This document shows positions 1-7,058 of a DNA stretch of 37,380 bases, one piece after another. The stretch spans positions 1 to 37,380 of the forward strand of contig QEUQ01000020.1 in assembly GCA_003577105.1 (NCBI GenBank), given 5' to 3'. The stretch is from Acidobacteriota bacterium (GTDB taxonomy: Bacteria > Actinomycetota > Acidimicrobiia > ATN3). Below the pieces are notes generated by a model. It worked only from the letters and a program-made list of their open reading frames with translations, had not been told where the DNA came from and did no database searches. The position numbers and the translations under genes are program-made. The first letter of the stretch is position 1; each line of letters starts with the position of its first letter.

Positions 1-330
1 GGGGGCTGGAACCTGTCCGCCACTGGAGGCCTCATCATCTCCAGCTCGGATCCGATCGCCAATTTCCCGGTGGCGGCTGGCGGGCCGTCGGCGATGTATG
101 GCTGGCCGAACGTACCGAAGATCGAAGAGCTGCGGATGCAGTTCGCGCACGCGGCCAATGCCGCTGAGATGAAGCGAATTGCCGAAGAGCTGCAGAAGCA
201 GGTCGTCGACGAGGCGACCTTCGCGCCGCTCGGCCAATACGATATCCTGTCCGCCTACAGCACCAAGCTGAGCGGTGTTCTGAAGGGGCCCATGCCGTTA
301 TTCTGGAATCTCAAGAAAACGGCCAAGTGA
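1..330 (+). CDS. Peptide-type ABC transporter substrate-binding protein, C-terminal fragment
   Basis: The reading frame is open from base 1 and stops at 328-330, so only the last 109 residues are present. The pattern FGWPN-like (YGWPNVPKIEELR), then a helical AEMKRIAEELQ stretch, then APLGQYDILSAY, SGVLKGPMPLFWN and a final KK is the usual end of family-5 (oligopeptide/dipeptide) binding proteins. In those proteins this part forms the last helices and strands of lobe I. Such genes normally precede a DppB/OppB permease, and the next ORF does start like one, but only for about 20 codons. The style of this tail reminds me more of proteobacterial members than of actinobacterial lipoproteins (inference). 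No ligand can be assigned. Confidence 0.8.
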   Translation, partial: GGWNLSATGGLIISSSDPIANFPVAAGGPSAMYGWPNVPKIEELRMQFAHAANAAEMKRIAEELQKQVVDEATFAPLGQYDILSAYSTKLSGVLKGPMPLFWNLKKTAK

Positions 331-331
331 A

Positions 332-403
332 CTGTTCCGAACAGGTGAGCTGTTCCGAACAAGCGAGGTCTTCTGAACGAGTGAGGCCCTCTGAATGCTG
401 ACC
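332..403 (+). repeat. Tandem 18-bp repeat containing a 13-bp palindrome
   Basis: Four consecutive units with an 18-bp period lie at 332-349, 350-367, 368-385 and 386-403, decaying from left to right. Unit 1 carries the perfect palindrome CTGTTC-C-GAACAG (332-344); unit 2 has it with one mismatch (350-362); unit 3 keeps only TTC-T-GAAC; unit 4 is barely recognisable and contains the ATG of the next ORF at 395. It fills the whole spacer between the binding-protein stop and that start codon. It could be an operator array, a recently amplified spacer, or a marker of rearrangement. Confidence 0.7.
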
Positions 404-1048
404 TATGTCGGCAGGCGGATCCTGGCCACGATCCCCGTCATGGCGGTCGTGGCCGTCATCGTGGGAATCGCCGGGATCATCGTTGGAGTCCTTTACTTCC
501 GCTCGAGCACCAAGAGTGGCATCGAATCGATTGATGCAGCGCTGGCAGCTAAGGCTCAGCTCGCGTTGGATCAAGCCGTGAGGGACCAGCTGATGTACCT
601 CGCTCAGCACGACAAGTTCACTGATGATCCCGGAGCGCTCTCGCGGCAAGGGGGCAGTGCCAAGTACGTACGGGGAACCGCAACTACAGACCGCGACTCG
701 GTTGCAGTCCAACTATGCGACGACGTCAACGGAGTGATCATGCAGACCCAGGTCAAGAAGGATGTTTACTTCGCGGCGTTTGTGAGTGTGTTCGACTCCG
801 TCCCCTACTGGGCGCGTGGTCAGCAGTCGTGCCCGCTCTCGCTCGATGACAGCGGAAGCCCTGGAGATCCCTGGAGCTATTCAAGCGAAGTCCTGACAGG
901 CAAGACTCCTACCGGCGAGCCAAGGACAGGCTCACCCCCGAGTCGGTCACCGTCGCCCGATGCCGATGAGGATTCCGGGTCACCTGCTCCCACCTCGACC
1001 CGCCGGTATCCCACCCCAACTGGCTATGACGAGTCGCCCTTTCCGTAG
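395..1048 (+). CDS. Chimeric ORF: ABC-permease N-terminus joined to a membrane-anchored extracytoplasmic protein
   Basis: The protein has 217 residues. Residues 1-20 (MLTYVGRRILATIPVM...) match the start expected of a DppB/OppB permease placed after a binding protein, but the permease body (GDP motif, further membrane segments, EAA loop) never appears. From about residue 20 the sequence is a single hydrophobic anchor (about 13-35) followed by a polar domain related to the product of the gene at 2087: both have FTDDP, a first Cys (LC), a second Cys followed by Pro (SCP here, ECP there), a Trp soon after, and a Ser/Thr/Pro-rich tail. The permease-derived start still supplies Arg residues and a hydrophobic stretch, so it could act as a signal anchor. 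The join is near 446-466. It may be a genuine deletion fusion or an assembly artefact. Function unknown; probably faces outside. Confidence 0.6.
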   Translation: MLTYVGRRILATIPVMAVVAVIVGIAGIIVGVLYFRSSTKSGIESIDAALAAKAQLALDQAVRDQLMYLAQHDKFTDDPGALSRQGGSAKYVRGTATTDRDSVAVQLCDDVNGVIMQTQVKKDVYFAAFVSVFDSVPYWARGQQSCPLSLDDSGSPGDPWSYSSEVLTGKTPTGEPRTGSPPSRSPSPDADEDSGSPAPTSTRRYPTPTGYDESPFP

Positions 1049-1060
1049 CGAGTCCTACGG

Positions 1061-1918
1061 CTACTGGTTCGCCAGGAAGCCCGAAATGAGTGAGTTGACG
1101 GCATCTGGTGACTCACTGGGAACGAAGTGCCCCGCGCCTTCGATCACCTCGAAGCTGTAGCCAGCCGGGAAGAGAGCCTCCATGCCATCGCAGATGGTAG
1201 GCGCAATGCAGCCATCTTCAGCTCCGAATATCACAAGCGCCTGCACTCTGACGGGTCCCACCGCCACTTGACTTTCCCCAAACATCGCCCGGTAGTACCC
1301 GAGAGCAGATGAAAGCGCCCCTGGAGCGGAGAGAACCAACTTGCGCCGTTCGATCTCCGCGCGCCCTTCGTTTTGGATGAGATTGGGGGACCAGTCCAGC
1401 ATCAGGCGCTCGAGGAACGCGAAGTTGTCAGCCGAGACGACTGATTCGGCAAGACCTGGCATTTGAAAAAAGAACATGTACCAACTCCGCTTGAGCTGGT
1501 CGAAGTCCCCGCTGAGGAATCGCGCACCCATGACCATGGGGTGAGGTACCGACATGATGACCACATGGCTCATGATTTCAGGCCGGGTGGCTGCAGCTGC
1601 GCAGGCAATGATTCCTCCCCAGTCATGGCCGATCAGTACTCCGGGCGAATCTGGATTTGCACCCATTTGCTCGAGCAGTTCGAGCGCATCGCTTGCGAGC
1701 CGGTCGATGCCAAATGGTCCGTCCCCTCCCGTGGGGGGGTATCCCCGCAGCGCCGGAGCGAATGCCCGAAATCCTCGTCCTCCTAGGTGATCTACTTGCG
1801 AGGAGAGGGAAAAAGGGGTATCGGGGAATCCATGGAGCAGAAGCGCGGGTTGCCCATCTCCTGCGGCCAATCCGCTGAACGTGATCCCCGAAGCGTCAAT
1901 CGCGGCCGTCTTTGCCAT
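1061..1918 (-). CDS. Alpha/beta hydrolase, epoxide hydrolase-like
   Basis: The 285-residue protein has a complete alpha/beta-hydrolase fold. The oxyanion-hole motif HGFP lies at 29-32. The nucleophile elbow GHDWGG (98-102) carries Asp99 rather than Ser, which places it with epoxide hydrolases, haloalkane dehalogenases and fluoroacetate dehalogenases. The acid is likely Asp235 (GAED) and the base His264 (GAGHF). Tyr residues in the lid (Tyr147 in RSWYMFFF, Tyr209 in GYYRAMF) fit the ring-opening tyrosines of epoxide hydrolases, so hydration of an epoxide is the best guess; dehalogenation is the alternative. No signal peptide, so cytosolic. It is convergent with the preceding ORF (12 bp apart) and divergent from the gene at 2087, sitting between two paralogous anchored proteins. 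Confidence 0.85.
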   Translation of the reverse strand: MAKTAAIDASGITFSGLAAGDGQPALLLHGFPDTPFSLSSQVDHLGGRGFRAFAPALRGYPPTGGDGPFGIDRLASDALELLEQMGANPDSPGVLIGHDWGGIIACAAAATRPEIMSHVVIMSVPHPMVMGARFLSGDFDQLKRSWYMFFFQMPGLAESVVSADNFAFLERLMLDWSPNLIQNEGRAEIERRKLVLSAPGALSSALGYYRAMFGESQVAVGPVRVQALVIFGAEDGCIAPTICDGMEALFPAGYSFEVIEGAGHFVPSESPDAVNSLISGFLANQ

Positions 1919-1983
1919 CGCTGGTCACTCCACTTCTGCGCTGCCCGGCCCGGCGGAGATCTGACGGTACATCCCCGTCGGAG

Positions 1984-2012
1984 TTGAGCCAAGTGAAGTT
2001 ACGATTTGTTAT
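1984..2012 (+). promoter_or_regulatory. Candidate sigma-70-type promoter for the gene at 2087
   Basis: TTGAGC (1984-1989) and TGTTAT (2007-2012) are separated by 17 bp; each matches four of six consensus positions. It lies about 75 bp upstream of the ATG in the 168-bp divergent spacer. Seen by eye only. Confidence 0.3.
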
Positions 2013-2086
2013 CAGCACCCCTCGTCGCCCTTCGGCTTTGGAGTTCATCTCCGGAAGGCGCGTCAATGAATTGAGGTTGAGACGAA

Positions 2087-2920
2087 ATGACTGACAGCCA
2101 ACTACCGCCCCAAGGATTCCCGCCCCCAGACCCCCAGCCTGGCTATCCGCCCCCGGCATATCCGCCCCCTCAATATCCGCCCCAGCCCCAGCAGGAATCC
2201 AGCTCTGGTGGGAAGAAGACTTGCTTGATCGTTGGCGCCATATTCACGGTGATTGCCTTACTAGCGATCGGAGCGGCTGTATATCTCGGAGTTGCGATTG
2301 GCGGTGGCGTTGGCAAGGTCATTTCGGTTGCCGAGTCCGGGCGCGACCTGTTTGAAGCCGAGAAGGCCGCGATGGAGTACTACGAGGCCAACGGTGAGTT
2401 CACTGATGATCCGCAAGGCCTGGAGAAGTTCATCGACAGCGACGCCGCGCGAAGACGGGTCGGACTGGGTCGCGGCCCGCTTAGGTTCGTTCAAGGAACG
2501 CCGGGCGAAGGCGGAGAAGTGGGTGCGACGCTGTGCGCTGTGGCAATCCCGCCTGATTGGGATATGCCCCTGCCTTCTGCAACTCCGAGCCCGACGGCCA
2601 CTTCAAGCCCGACGGCCACTTCAAGCCCGACGGCCACCCCGTCACCGACATCGAGTCCGTCATCCACGACGACTTCAGCGCCAAAGACTGCCAAGTCCGA
2701 GAATCAAGTACTGATGCTCGCGGTCCGCTATGACACGGACAAGGCATTCACCTCGCTACTAATCAGGGGCGAAGTCAGGTACCGCACCCTTGAGTTTGCC
2801 GAATGTCCGAAAAGCCTCCCGCCCCCCGGCAACTGGTACGTCTGGACTCATTCACCGGACGACGACCCCGAATCAACCTCGACACCCACGCCGTCGCCAA
2901 CGAAGACACGCAGGCGATGA
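2087..2920 (+). CDS. Membrane-anchored extracytoplasmic protein with Pro-rich head and Ser/Thr/Pro-rich stalks
   Basis: The 277-residue protein has four parts. A cytoplasmic Pro/Tyr/Gln-rich head spans about 1-40 (PPPAYPPPQYPP type). A single transmembrane helix spans about 46-75, preceded by GGKK. An extracytoplasmic domain of about 76-165 begins with a helix EAEKAAMEYYEANGEFTDDP. Two low-complexity Thr/Ser/Pro stalks follow, one between the two halves of the domain and one at the C-terminus (PTPSPTKTRRR). The helix followed by a short beta-rich part recalls pseudopilin-like folds, but the anchor is not a prepilin. It is a paralogue of the C-terminal part of the gene at 395: FTDDP, two Cys and a late Trp are shared. 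Its last four bases overlap the next start (ATGA), so it is translationally coupled to the flavoprotein gene. Function unknown. Confidence 0.75.
   Translation: MTDSQLPPQGFPPPDPQPGYPPPAYPPPQYPPQPQQESSSGGKKTCLIVGAIFTVIALLAIGAAVYLGVAIGGGVGKVISVAESGRDLFEAEKAAMEYYEANGEFTDDPQGLEKFIDSDAARRRVGLGRGPLRFVQGTPGEGGEVGATLCAVAIPPDWDMPLPSATPSPTATSSPTATSSPTATPSPTSSPSSTTTSAPKTAKSENQVLMLAVRYDTDKAFTSLLIRGEVRYRTLEFAECPKSLPPPGNWYVWTHSPDDDPESTSTPTPSPTKTRRR
2588..2641 (+). repeat. Three 18-bp in-frame repeats coding for a Ser/Thr/Pro stalk
   Basis: The units at 2588-2605, 2606-2623 and 2624-2641 are identical except for the last bases of the third. Each encodes SPTATS-type hexapeptides, typical of flexible, potentially O-glycosylated spacers. 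Such repeats change copy number easily. Confidence 0.85.
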
Positions 2921-4269
2921 CGAAGCGGCTCTGCGTCATCGGGGGCGACGCGGCGGGCATGAGTGCAGCGTCGCAAGTGCGTCGCTCATCGAAGGAGACC
3001 GAAGTGGTCGTCTTTGAGATGGGGTCCGACGTCTCCTACGCAGCGTGCGGAATTCCGTACTTCATTGCCGGTCTTGTGCCGGGGATTGATGACCTCGTCG
3101 CTCGGTCAGCTAGCGCCTTTCGCGAGCAAGGCATCGATCTGAGACTTCGCTCAGAGGTCAAAGCCATTGACGCAAGCTCACGACGACTCGAAGTCTGGGA
3201 CCACGAGTCGTCTTCTAGCTACGAAGAGCCATTTGACTACTTGATGATTGGAACCGGCGCGCGCGCGTTGATGCCGCCTGGTTTCGAGTTGGCGTATCCG
3301 GCACACAATCTCAATGACGCGCGCCAGCTTGACGAATTGATCCAGTCGAATCGTCCGAAGCGAGTTGTGGTGGCGGGGGGCGGATACATTGGGCTGGAGA
3401 TGGCTGAGGCATTTCGAATTCGTGGCCTTGAGACACACATGGTCGAGATGCAGGACCACGTGATGGCCACCCTCGACACTGAAATGGCGGTCCACGTTGA
3501 GGATGCACTGGAAAAGGCGGGCGTCGAGCTGCACCTCGGGGCAGGCATCAGTCAAGTTCTTTCAGAAGGTGGCCGGGTCACTGGAGTAGTTGCGGGCGAA
3601 CGTGAGATTCCTTGCGATCTGGTGGTCGCGGGTCTGGGATCGAGGCCGCGGTCCGAGATCGCTAGCGAGGCCGGAATCGAGATTGGCGAGAGCGGCGCGA
3701 TTGCTGTGGATCACGCGCAGCAAACGTCAGTTGACGGCGTCTATGCCGCCGGCGACTGTGCCGAGGTCTTTCACTTAGTGCGCCAACGTTGGGTGAATAT
3801 CCATCTCGGAACAATCGCCAACAAGGCGGGGCGTGTTGCCGGCCTGAATATTGCGGGCGGCCGAGCTCGTCTGCCCGGCGTTGTCGGGACTGCAATGAGC
3901 AGGATCTGCGAGACCGAGGTAGCTCGGACCGGGCTAAGCGAGAGAGAGGCAAGTACAGATGGGCGCGATTACGTTTCAGCGGCAGTCACGACGTCGACGC
4001 GCGCCCACTACTATCCGGGTGCAGGCGAGATGCACCTCAAGATGCTTGCAGATCCTGACACCAAAGAGATCCTGGGCACCCAGATCGTTGGCTTGGAGGG
4101 CGCGGCCAAGCGAATTGATGTGATCGCGACGGCAATAACCGCGGGGATGACCGTAAGCCAGGTTGTTGATCTGGATCTTTCCTACGCGCCTCCGTTCTCC
4201 TCGGTGTGGGACCCAGTACAGGTCGTCGCACGCCGTCTCTCCTCGGTCATGGATTCGTCAAGTGAGTAG
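2917..4269 (+). CDS. CoA-disulfide reductase / NADH oxidase-type FAD-dependent oxidoreductase
   Basis: This 450-residue protein belongs to the pyridine nucleotide-disulfide oxidoreductases. The start at 2917 is chosen because it gives the conserved MTKRLCVIGGDAAGMSAA beginning and an ATGA overlap with the upstream stop; an in-frame start at 2803 would add 38 unrelated residues. Visible: FAD motif GGDAAG (9-14), single redox-active Cys44 in SYAACGIPYF, NAD(P) motif GGGYIG (154-159), second FAD motif VYAAGD (275-280), and a C-terminal dimerisation domain ending in YAPPFSSVWDP. A single Cys in this position is typical of CoA-disulfide reductases, NADH oxidases/peroxidases and persulfide reductases, which cycle through a Cys-sulfenate or Cys-S-CoA. 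The rhodanese-like C-terminal domain found in some CoADR homologues is absent. It overlaps the adenosyltransferase gene by 8 bp. A role in thiol or CoA redox balance is inferred. Confidence 0.88.
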   Translation: MTKRLCVIGGDAAGMSAASQVRRSSKETEVVVFEMGSDVSYAACGIPYFIAGLVPGIDDLVARSASAFREQGIDLRLRSEVKAIDASSRRLEVWDHESSSSYEEPFDYLMIGTGARALMPPGFELAYPAHNLNDARQLDELIQSNRPKRVVVAGGGYIGLEMAEAFRIRGLETHMVEMQDHVMATLDTEMAVHVEDALEKAGVELHLGAGISQVLSEGGRVTGVVAGEREIPCDLVVAGLGSRPRSEIASEAGIEIGESGAIAVDHAQQTSVDGVYAAGDCAEVFHLVRQRWVNIHLGTIANKAGRVAGLNIAGGRARLPGVVGTAMSRICETEVARTGLSEREASTDGRDYVSAAVTTSTRAHYYPGAGEMHLKMLADPDTKEILGTQIVGLEGAAKRIDVIATAITAGMTVSQVVDLDLSYAPPFSSVWDPVQVVARRLSSVMDSSSE

Positions 4270-4822
4270 CCGCCGGGCGAGGCCCTACACGAAGAAAGGC
4301 GATGACGGCACGACGGGTCTCTTGTTCGGCAGCCGAGTCGAGAAGGACGATCTTGCACCCGAGGCCTATGGAGCTGTTGATGAGGCTTGCGCAGCACTAG
4401 GAGTCGCACGTGCCGAGGCCGGTGGTGAACTCGCTGAAGTCATCAAGCGCATCCAAACAGAGTTGTTCGTCGTAGGTGCTGAACTCGCGACCGCACCCGA
4501 AAATCACGGCAAGCTGGTGCCCGGCAAGACCTCCGTCACGTCAGAAATGGTTACGGCAGTCGAGGAGATGATTGACGCTCTAGTTGAGCGCGTCGAGCCG
4601 CCACAAGAATTTGTCCTGCCTGGGCAGAATCGGTGCGCGGCCGCACTCGACTTGGCCCGGGCCATAGTGCGTCGCGCCGAGAGAGTGGCAGTCTCCCTCA
4701 AGCGCGCCGGGCGCCTTCCAAATGAAGAGGTACTCCGTTATCTCAACAGGCTGAGCGATCTCATTTATATGCTCGCCCGCATGCAAGAGGGCGAGGACTA
4801 CGAGCGGCTCGCCATATTCTGA
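4262..4822 (+). CDS. PduO-type ATP:cob(I)alamin adenosyltransferase
   Basis: From the GTG at 4262 the protein has 186 residues, the normal length of the family; the upstream extension of this frame lies inside the flavoprotein gene. Family marks are the N-terminal ATP-binding YTKKGDDGTTGLLFG, YGAVDEACAALG, FVLPGQNRCAAALDLARAIVRRAER and the C-terminal YLNRLSDLIYMLAR. The enzyme transfers the 5'-deoxyadenosyl group of ATP to cob(I)alamin, making coenzyme B12 for adenosylcobalamin-dependent mutases. The methylmalonyl-CoA mutase at 16762 is the obvious local client. The 8-bp overlap with the flavoprotein suggests co-translation; whether that flavoprotein helps reduce the corrinoid is speculation. 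Confidence 0.9.
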   Translation: MSSRRARPYTKKGDDGTTGLLFGSRVEKDDLAPEAYGAVDEACAALGVARAEAGGELAEVIKRIQTELFVVGAELATAPENHGKLVPGKTSVTSEMVTAVEEMIDALVERVEPPQEFVLPGQNRCAAALDLARAIVRRAERVAVSLKRAGRLPNEEVLRYLNRLSDLIYMLARMQEGEDYERLAIF

Positions 4823-4872
4823 GGCGGTAGGGTTCAACCTCCCATGGGCCGCGAGAGACATTAGGAGCATCG

Positions 4873-6366
4873 ATGCCCAAGTTTTCATGCACCGGCGATT
4901 CCCCCTCGGCGGTCAAGGCCGACTTGCTTGTTGTGCCGGCCTACTCGACCGAAAACGGCTTTGAACTTGGGCCAGGAGCGAAATCTCTTGACAAGAAGTC
5001 AGCAGGACAACTCTTTTCGTATCTCTCTGGACTTGGTTTCAAGGCAAAGGCGGGCGAGACCGTCCGTTACCCGTCGGGCGACATCGCTGTGGCCCCGGCG
5101 ATACTCGTGGTCGGTGTTGGAAAGAAGGGCGAGGCCGGTCTTCAGGCCCTGAGGCAGGCAGGAGCTGTGCTTGCTCGCTCATCGAAGAAGGTGCGCAGGG
5201 TTGTGACTTCGCTTCACAAGGCGGGCGCCCGCAGCGCCAAGGGAGAGGCCGGAGTCAGGGCGGTCGTTGAAGGGGCAGCCTTGGGCGGGTACGAGTTCCT
5301 CAGGTACAAGAAGGACCCCGAGCCCTCAAGGCTCGCCGAGGTGATATTTGCAGAGTGCGAGCCGTGTAAGAACGCCATTTCCGAGGGGCTTGCCGTCAGC
5401 GACGCTGTCAACTGGGCGCGAGACCTCGTCAATGAACCGGCGGGCGCCAAGCCGCCGGCAGTCATAGCTAACCAAATCAAGTCGAAGCTGGAATCGGCTG
5501 GGGTTTCGTGTGAGATATGGGACCGTCGCCGATTGGCCAAGGAGCGGCTTGGCGGTGTCCTTGGCGTGGGCGCCGGCTCAGCCAATGACCCGTGCCTAGT
5601 TCGCTACGAATACAAGCCCCGAGGCAAGAGCCAGAAGAAGATCTGTCTGGTCGGTAAGGGGGTGGTCTTCGATTCAGGCGGTCTATCGCTCAAGCCCGCC
5701 GAGGGCATGGACACCATGAAGACGGACATGTCAGGAGCGGCAGCAGTCGCGGCAACCATGGGAGCCCTCAAGTCGCTGGGGGTGAAGGCCCACGTAATCG
5801 CATTTACCCCGTTTGTTGAGAACATGCCCAGCGGGAGCGCTTCGAAGCCGGGGGACATCTTGAAGTTCCGAAACAACAAGACGGCCGAGGTACTCAACAC
5901 CGATGCCGAGGGGCGCTTGATACTCGCCGATGCGCTGTCGCTCGCCTCAGAGGAGAAGCCAGCCGCGATTGTCGACCTCGCGACCCTCACGGGGGCATGC
6001 ATGGTTGCCCTGGGCATGAAGATCTTCGGAGTCATGGGAAACGACGACAAGCTCGCGAGGGCACTCATCGATGCCGCTGATCAGAGCGGAGAGCGAGGGT
6101 GGCACCTCCCGCTTCCGGCCGACTATCGGAAACAGATTGAGAGCCCGATTGCCGATATCAAGAACATCGGTAATCGATATGGCGGAGCATTGACGGCAGG
6201 CCTGTTTCTTCAGGAGTTCGTCGACGAGTCAATACCGTGGGTGCATCTCGACATAGCCGGCCCCGCACGCGCGGACGCTGACGAATTCGAGGTGACTCAG
6301 GGCGGTACCGGCGTCGGCGTGAGGACGTTGCTTGCCTGGATTACTGAGGCGACAAGCGCGGCTTGA
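4873..6366 (+). CDS. pepA: Leucyl aminopeptidase, M17 family
   Basis: The 497-residue cytosolic metallopeptidase removes N-terminal residues from peptides. The C-terminal catalytic domain is complete: Lys262 in VGKGVVFDSGG with Asp267, Asp285 in MKTDMSGAAA, and the signature NTDAEGRLIL (342-351) giving Asp344 and Glu346 as dizinc ligands and Arg348 as the bicarbonate-site Arg. The N-terminal domain (about 1-165) is the usual macro-like M17 module. TAGGAG lies a few bases before the ATG. The gene follows the adenosyltransferase after 50 bp and could share its transcript. Cys-Gly dipeptide cleavage is a known activity of this family, but nothing here specifies the substrate. Confidence 0.93.
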   Translation: MPKFSCTGDSPSAVKADLLVVPAYSTENGFELGPGAKSLDKKSAGQLFSYLSGLGFKAKAGETVRYPSGDIAVAPAILVVGVGKKGEAGLQALRQAGAVLARSSKKVRRVVTSLHKAGARSAKGEAGVRAVVEGAALGGYEFLRYKKDPEPSRLAEVIFAECEPCKNAISEGLAVSDAVNWARDLVNEPAGAKPPAVIANQIKSKLESAGVSCEIWDRRRLAKERLGGVLGVGAGSANDPCLVRYEYKPRGKSQKKICLVGKGVVFDSGGLSLKPAEGMDTMKTDMSGAAAVAATMGALKSLGVKAHVIAFTPFVENMPSGSASKPGDILKFRNNKTAEVLNTDAEGRLILADALSLASEEKPAAIVDLATLTGACMVALGMKIFGVMGNDDKLARALIDAADQSGERGWHLPLPADYRKQIESPIADIKNIGNRYGGALTAGLFLQEFVDESIPWVHLDIAGPARADADEFEVTQGGTGVGVRTLLAWITEATSAA

Positions 6367-6404
6367 GAGGGCCGATTCAGAAATCCGGAAGGATGTGACC
6401 GACG

Positions 6405-7058
6405 TTGTATCCGCAACACCCTCAGGCAACTGGATTTGGATACGGATGGAACTACCCACCACCGCCGACATTTTGGATGCCACCACTCAACCGTTCGAGC
6501 ATTCAGACGACGCACCCTCTGCCGGCAACGGTCATAGTCGCGGGCATCTTTATGCTGCTCTACGGCTTCGTGACGTTCTTCTTCGTGACAGTCAAGGCGA
6601 TCGCGACTCCAGGTGAAGCACCGCTGTGGATTGAGATTCTCACGTACCTGGTCGCCTCACTTCTTTTTGGCGCTCCCATCTTCATGCTTCAGCGAAGGCG
6701 ATGGGCCTACTCGGTTTGTCTCTCTCTGCTGCTAGCGACGTTCATCGTGTTTGGATTGGATGCAATCGGAATTCTTGGCGACGTGGCCGTAGTGGCGACT
6801 TCGTCACTTCCGATACTGGCGCTGGTCATAGTCATCGCGCTCTTGATAGTTGGAGGTCCCATTCTTCTTCTGATGACCAGATCTGCACGGCGCGCGTTTG
6901 AAGGTGATCGCGATCCGAGCGCGGTTGTCTGGGCGGGCGGTGGCTACCAGTATTCATGGGAGGAGCCGTTTGCGATTCACCCAGATGACTTTAAGAGTCT
7001 CAGCCTTGCGCCGATCGCATGGGCGCCGCCTCAGCTCGGCGGATTTCCCAGAGGCTAG
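6405..7058 (+). CDS. Small polytopic membrane protein of unknown function
   Basis: A TTG start at 6405 with GGAAGGA about 11 bases upstream gives 217 residues. The N-terminus is Pro/Tyr/Trp-rich (MYPQHPQATGFGYGWNYPPP). About four hydrophobic helices follow, roughly 42-66, 75-95, 100-120 and 130-158, then a soluble tail of about 60 residues. No enzyme motif is visible. It follows pepA after 38 bp. Its TAG stop shares the palindrome CTAG (7055-7058) with the stop of the convergent gene. Short aromatic/Pro-rich heads like this are common on actinobacterial membrane proteins but say nothing specific. Confidence 0.65.
   Translation: MYPQHPQATGFGYGWNYPPPPTFWMPPLNRSSIQTTHPLPATVIVAGIFMLLYGFVTFFFVTVKAIATPGEAPLWIEILTYLVASLLFGAPIFMLQRRRWAYSVCLSLLLATFIVFGLDAIGILGDVAVVATSSLPILALVIVIALLIVGGPILLLMTRSARRAFEGDRDPSAVVWAGGGYQYSWEEPFAIHPDDFKSLSLAPIAWAPPQLGGFPRG

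Noticed and set aside
311-712. Long minus-strand frame opposite the binding-protein/permease-like junction
   Set aside because: It covers the 18-bp repeats and has no domain or ribosome site; it is a shadow of the + strand frames.
5604-6068. 154-codon minus-strand frame inside pepA
   Set aside because: It lies entirely over the conserved M17 catalytic domain and has a composition typical of an antisense frame in high-GC DNA.
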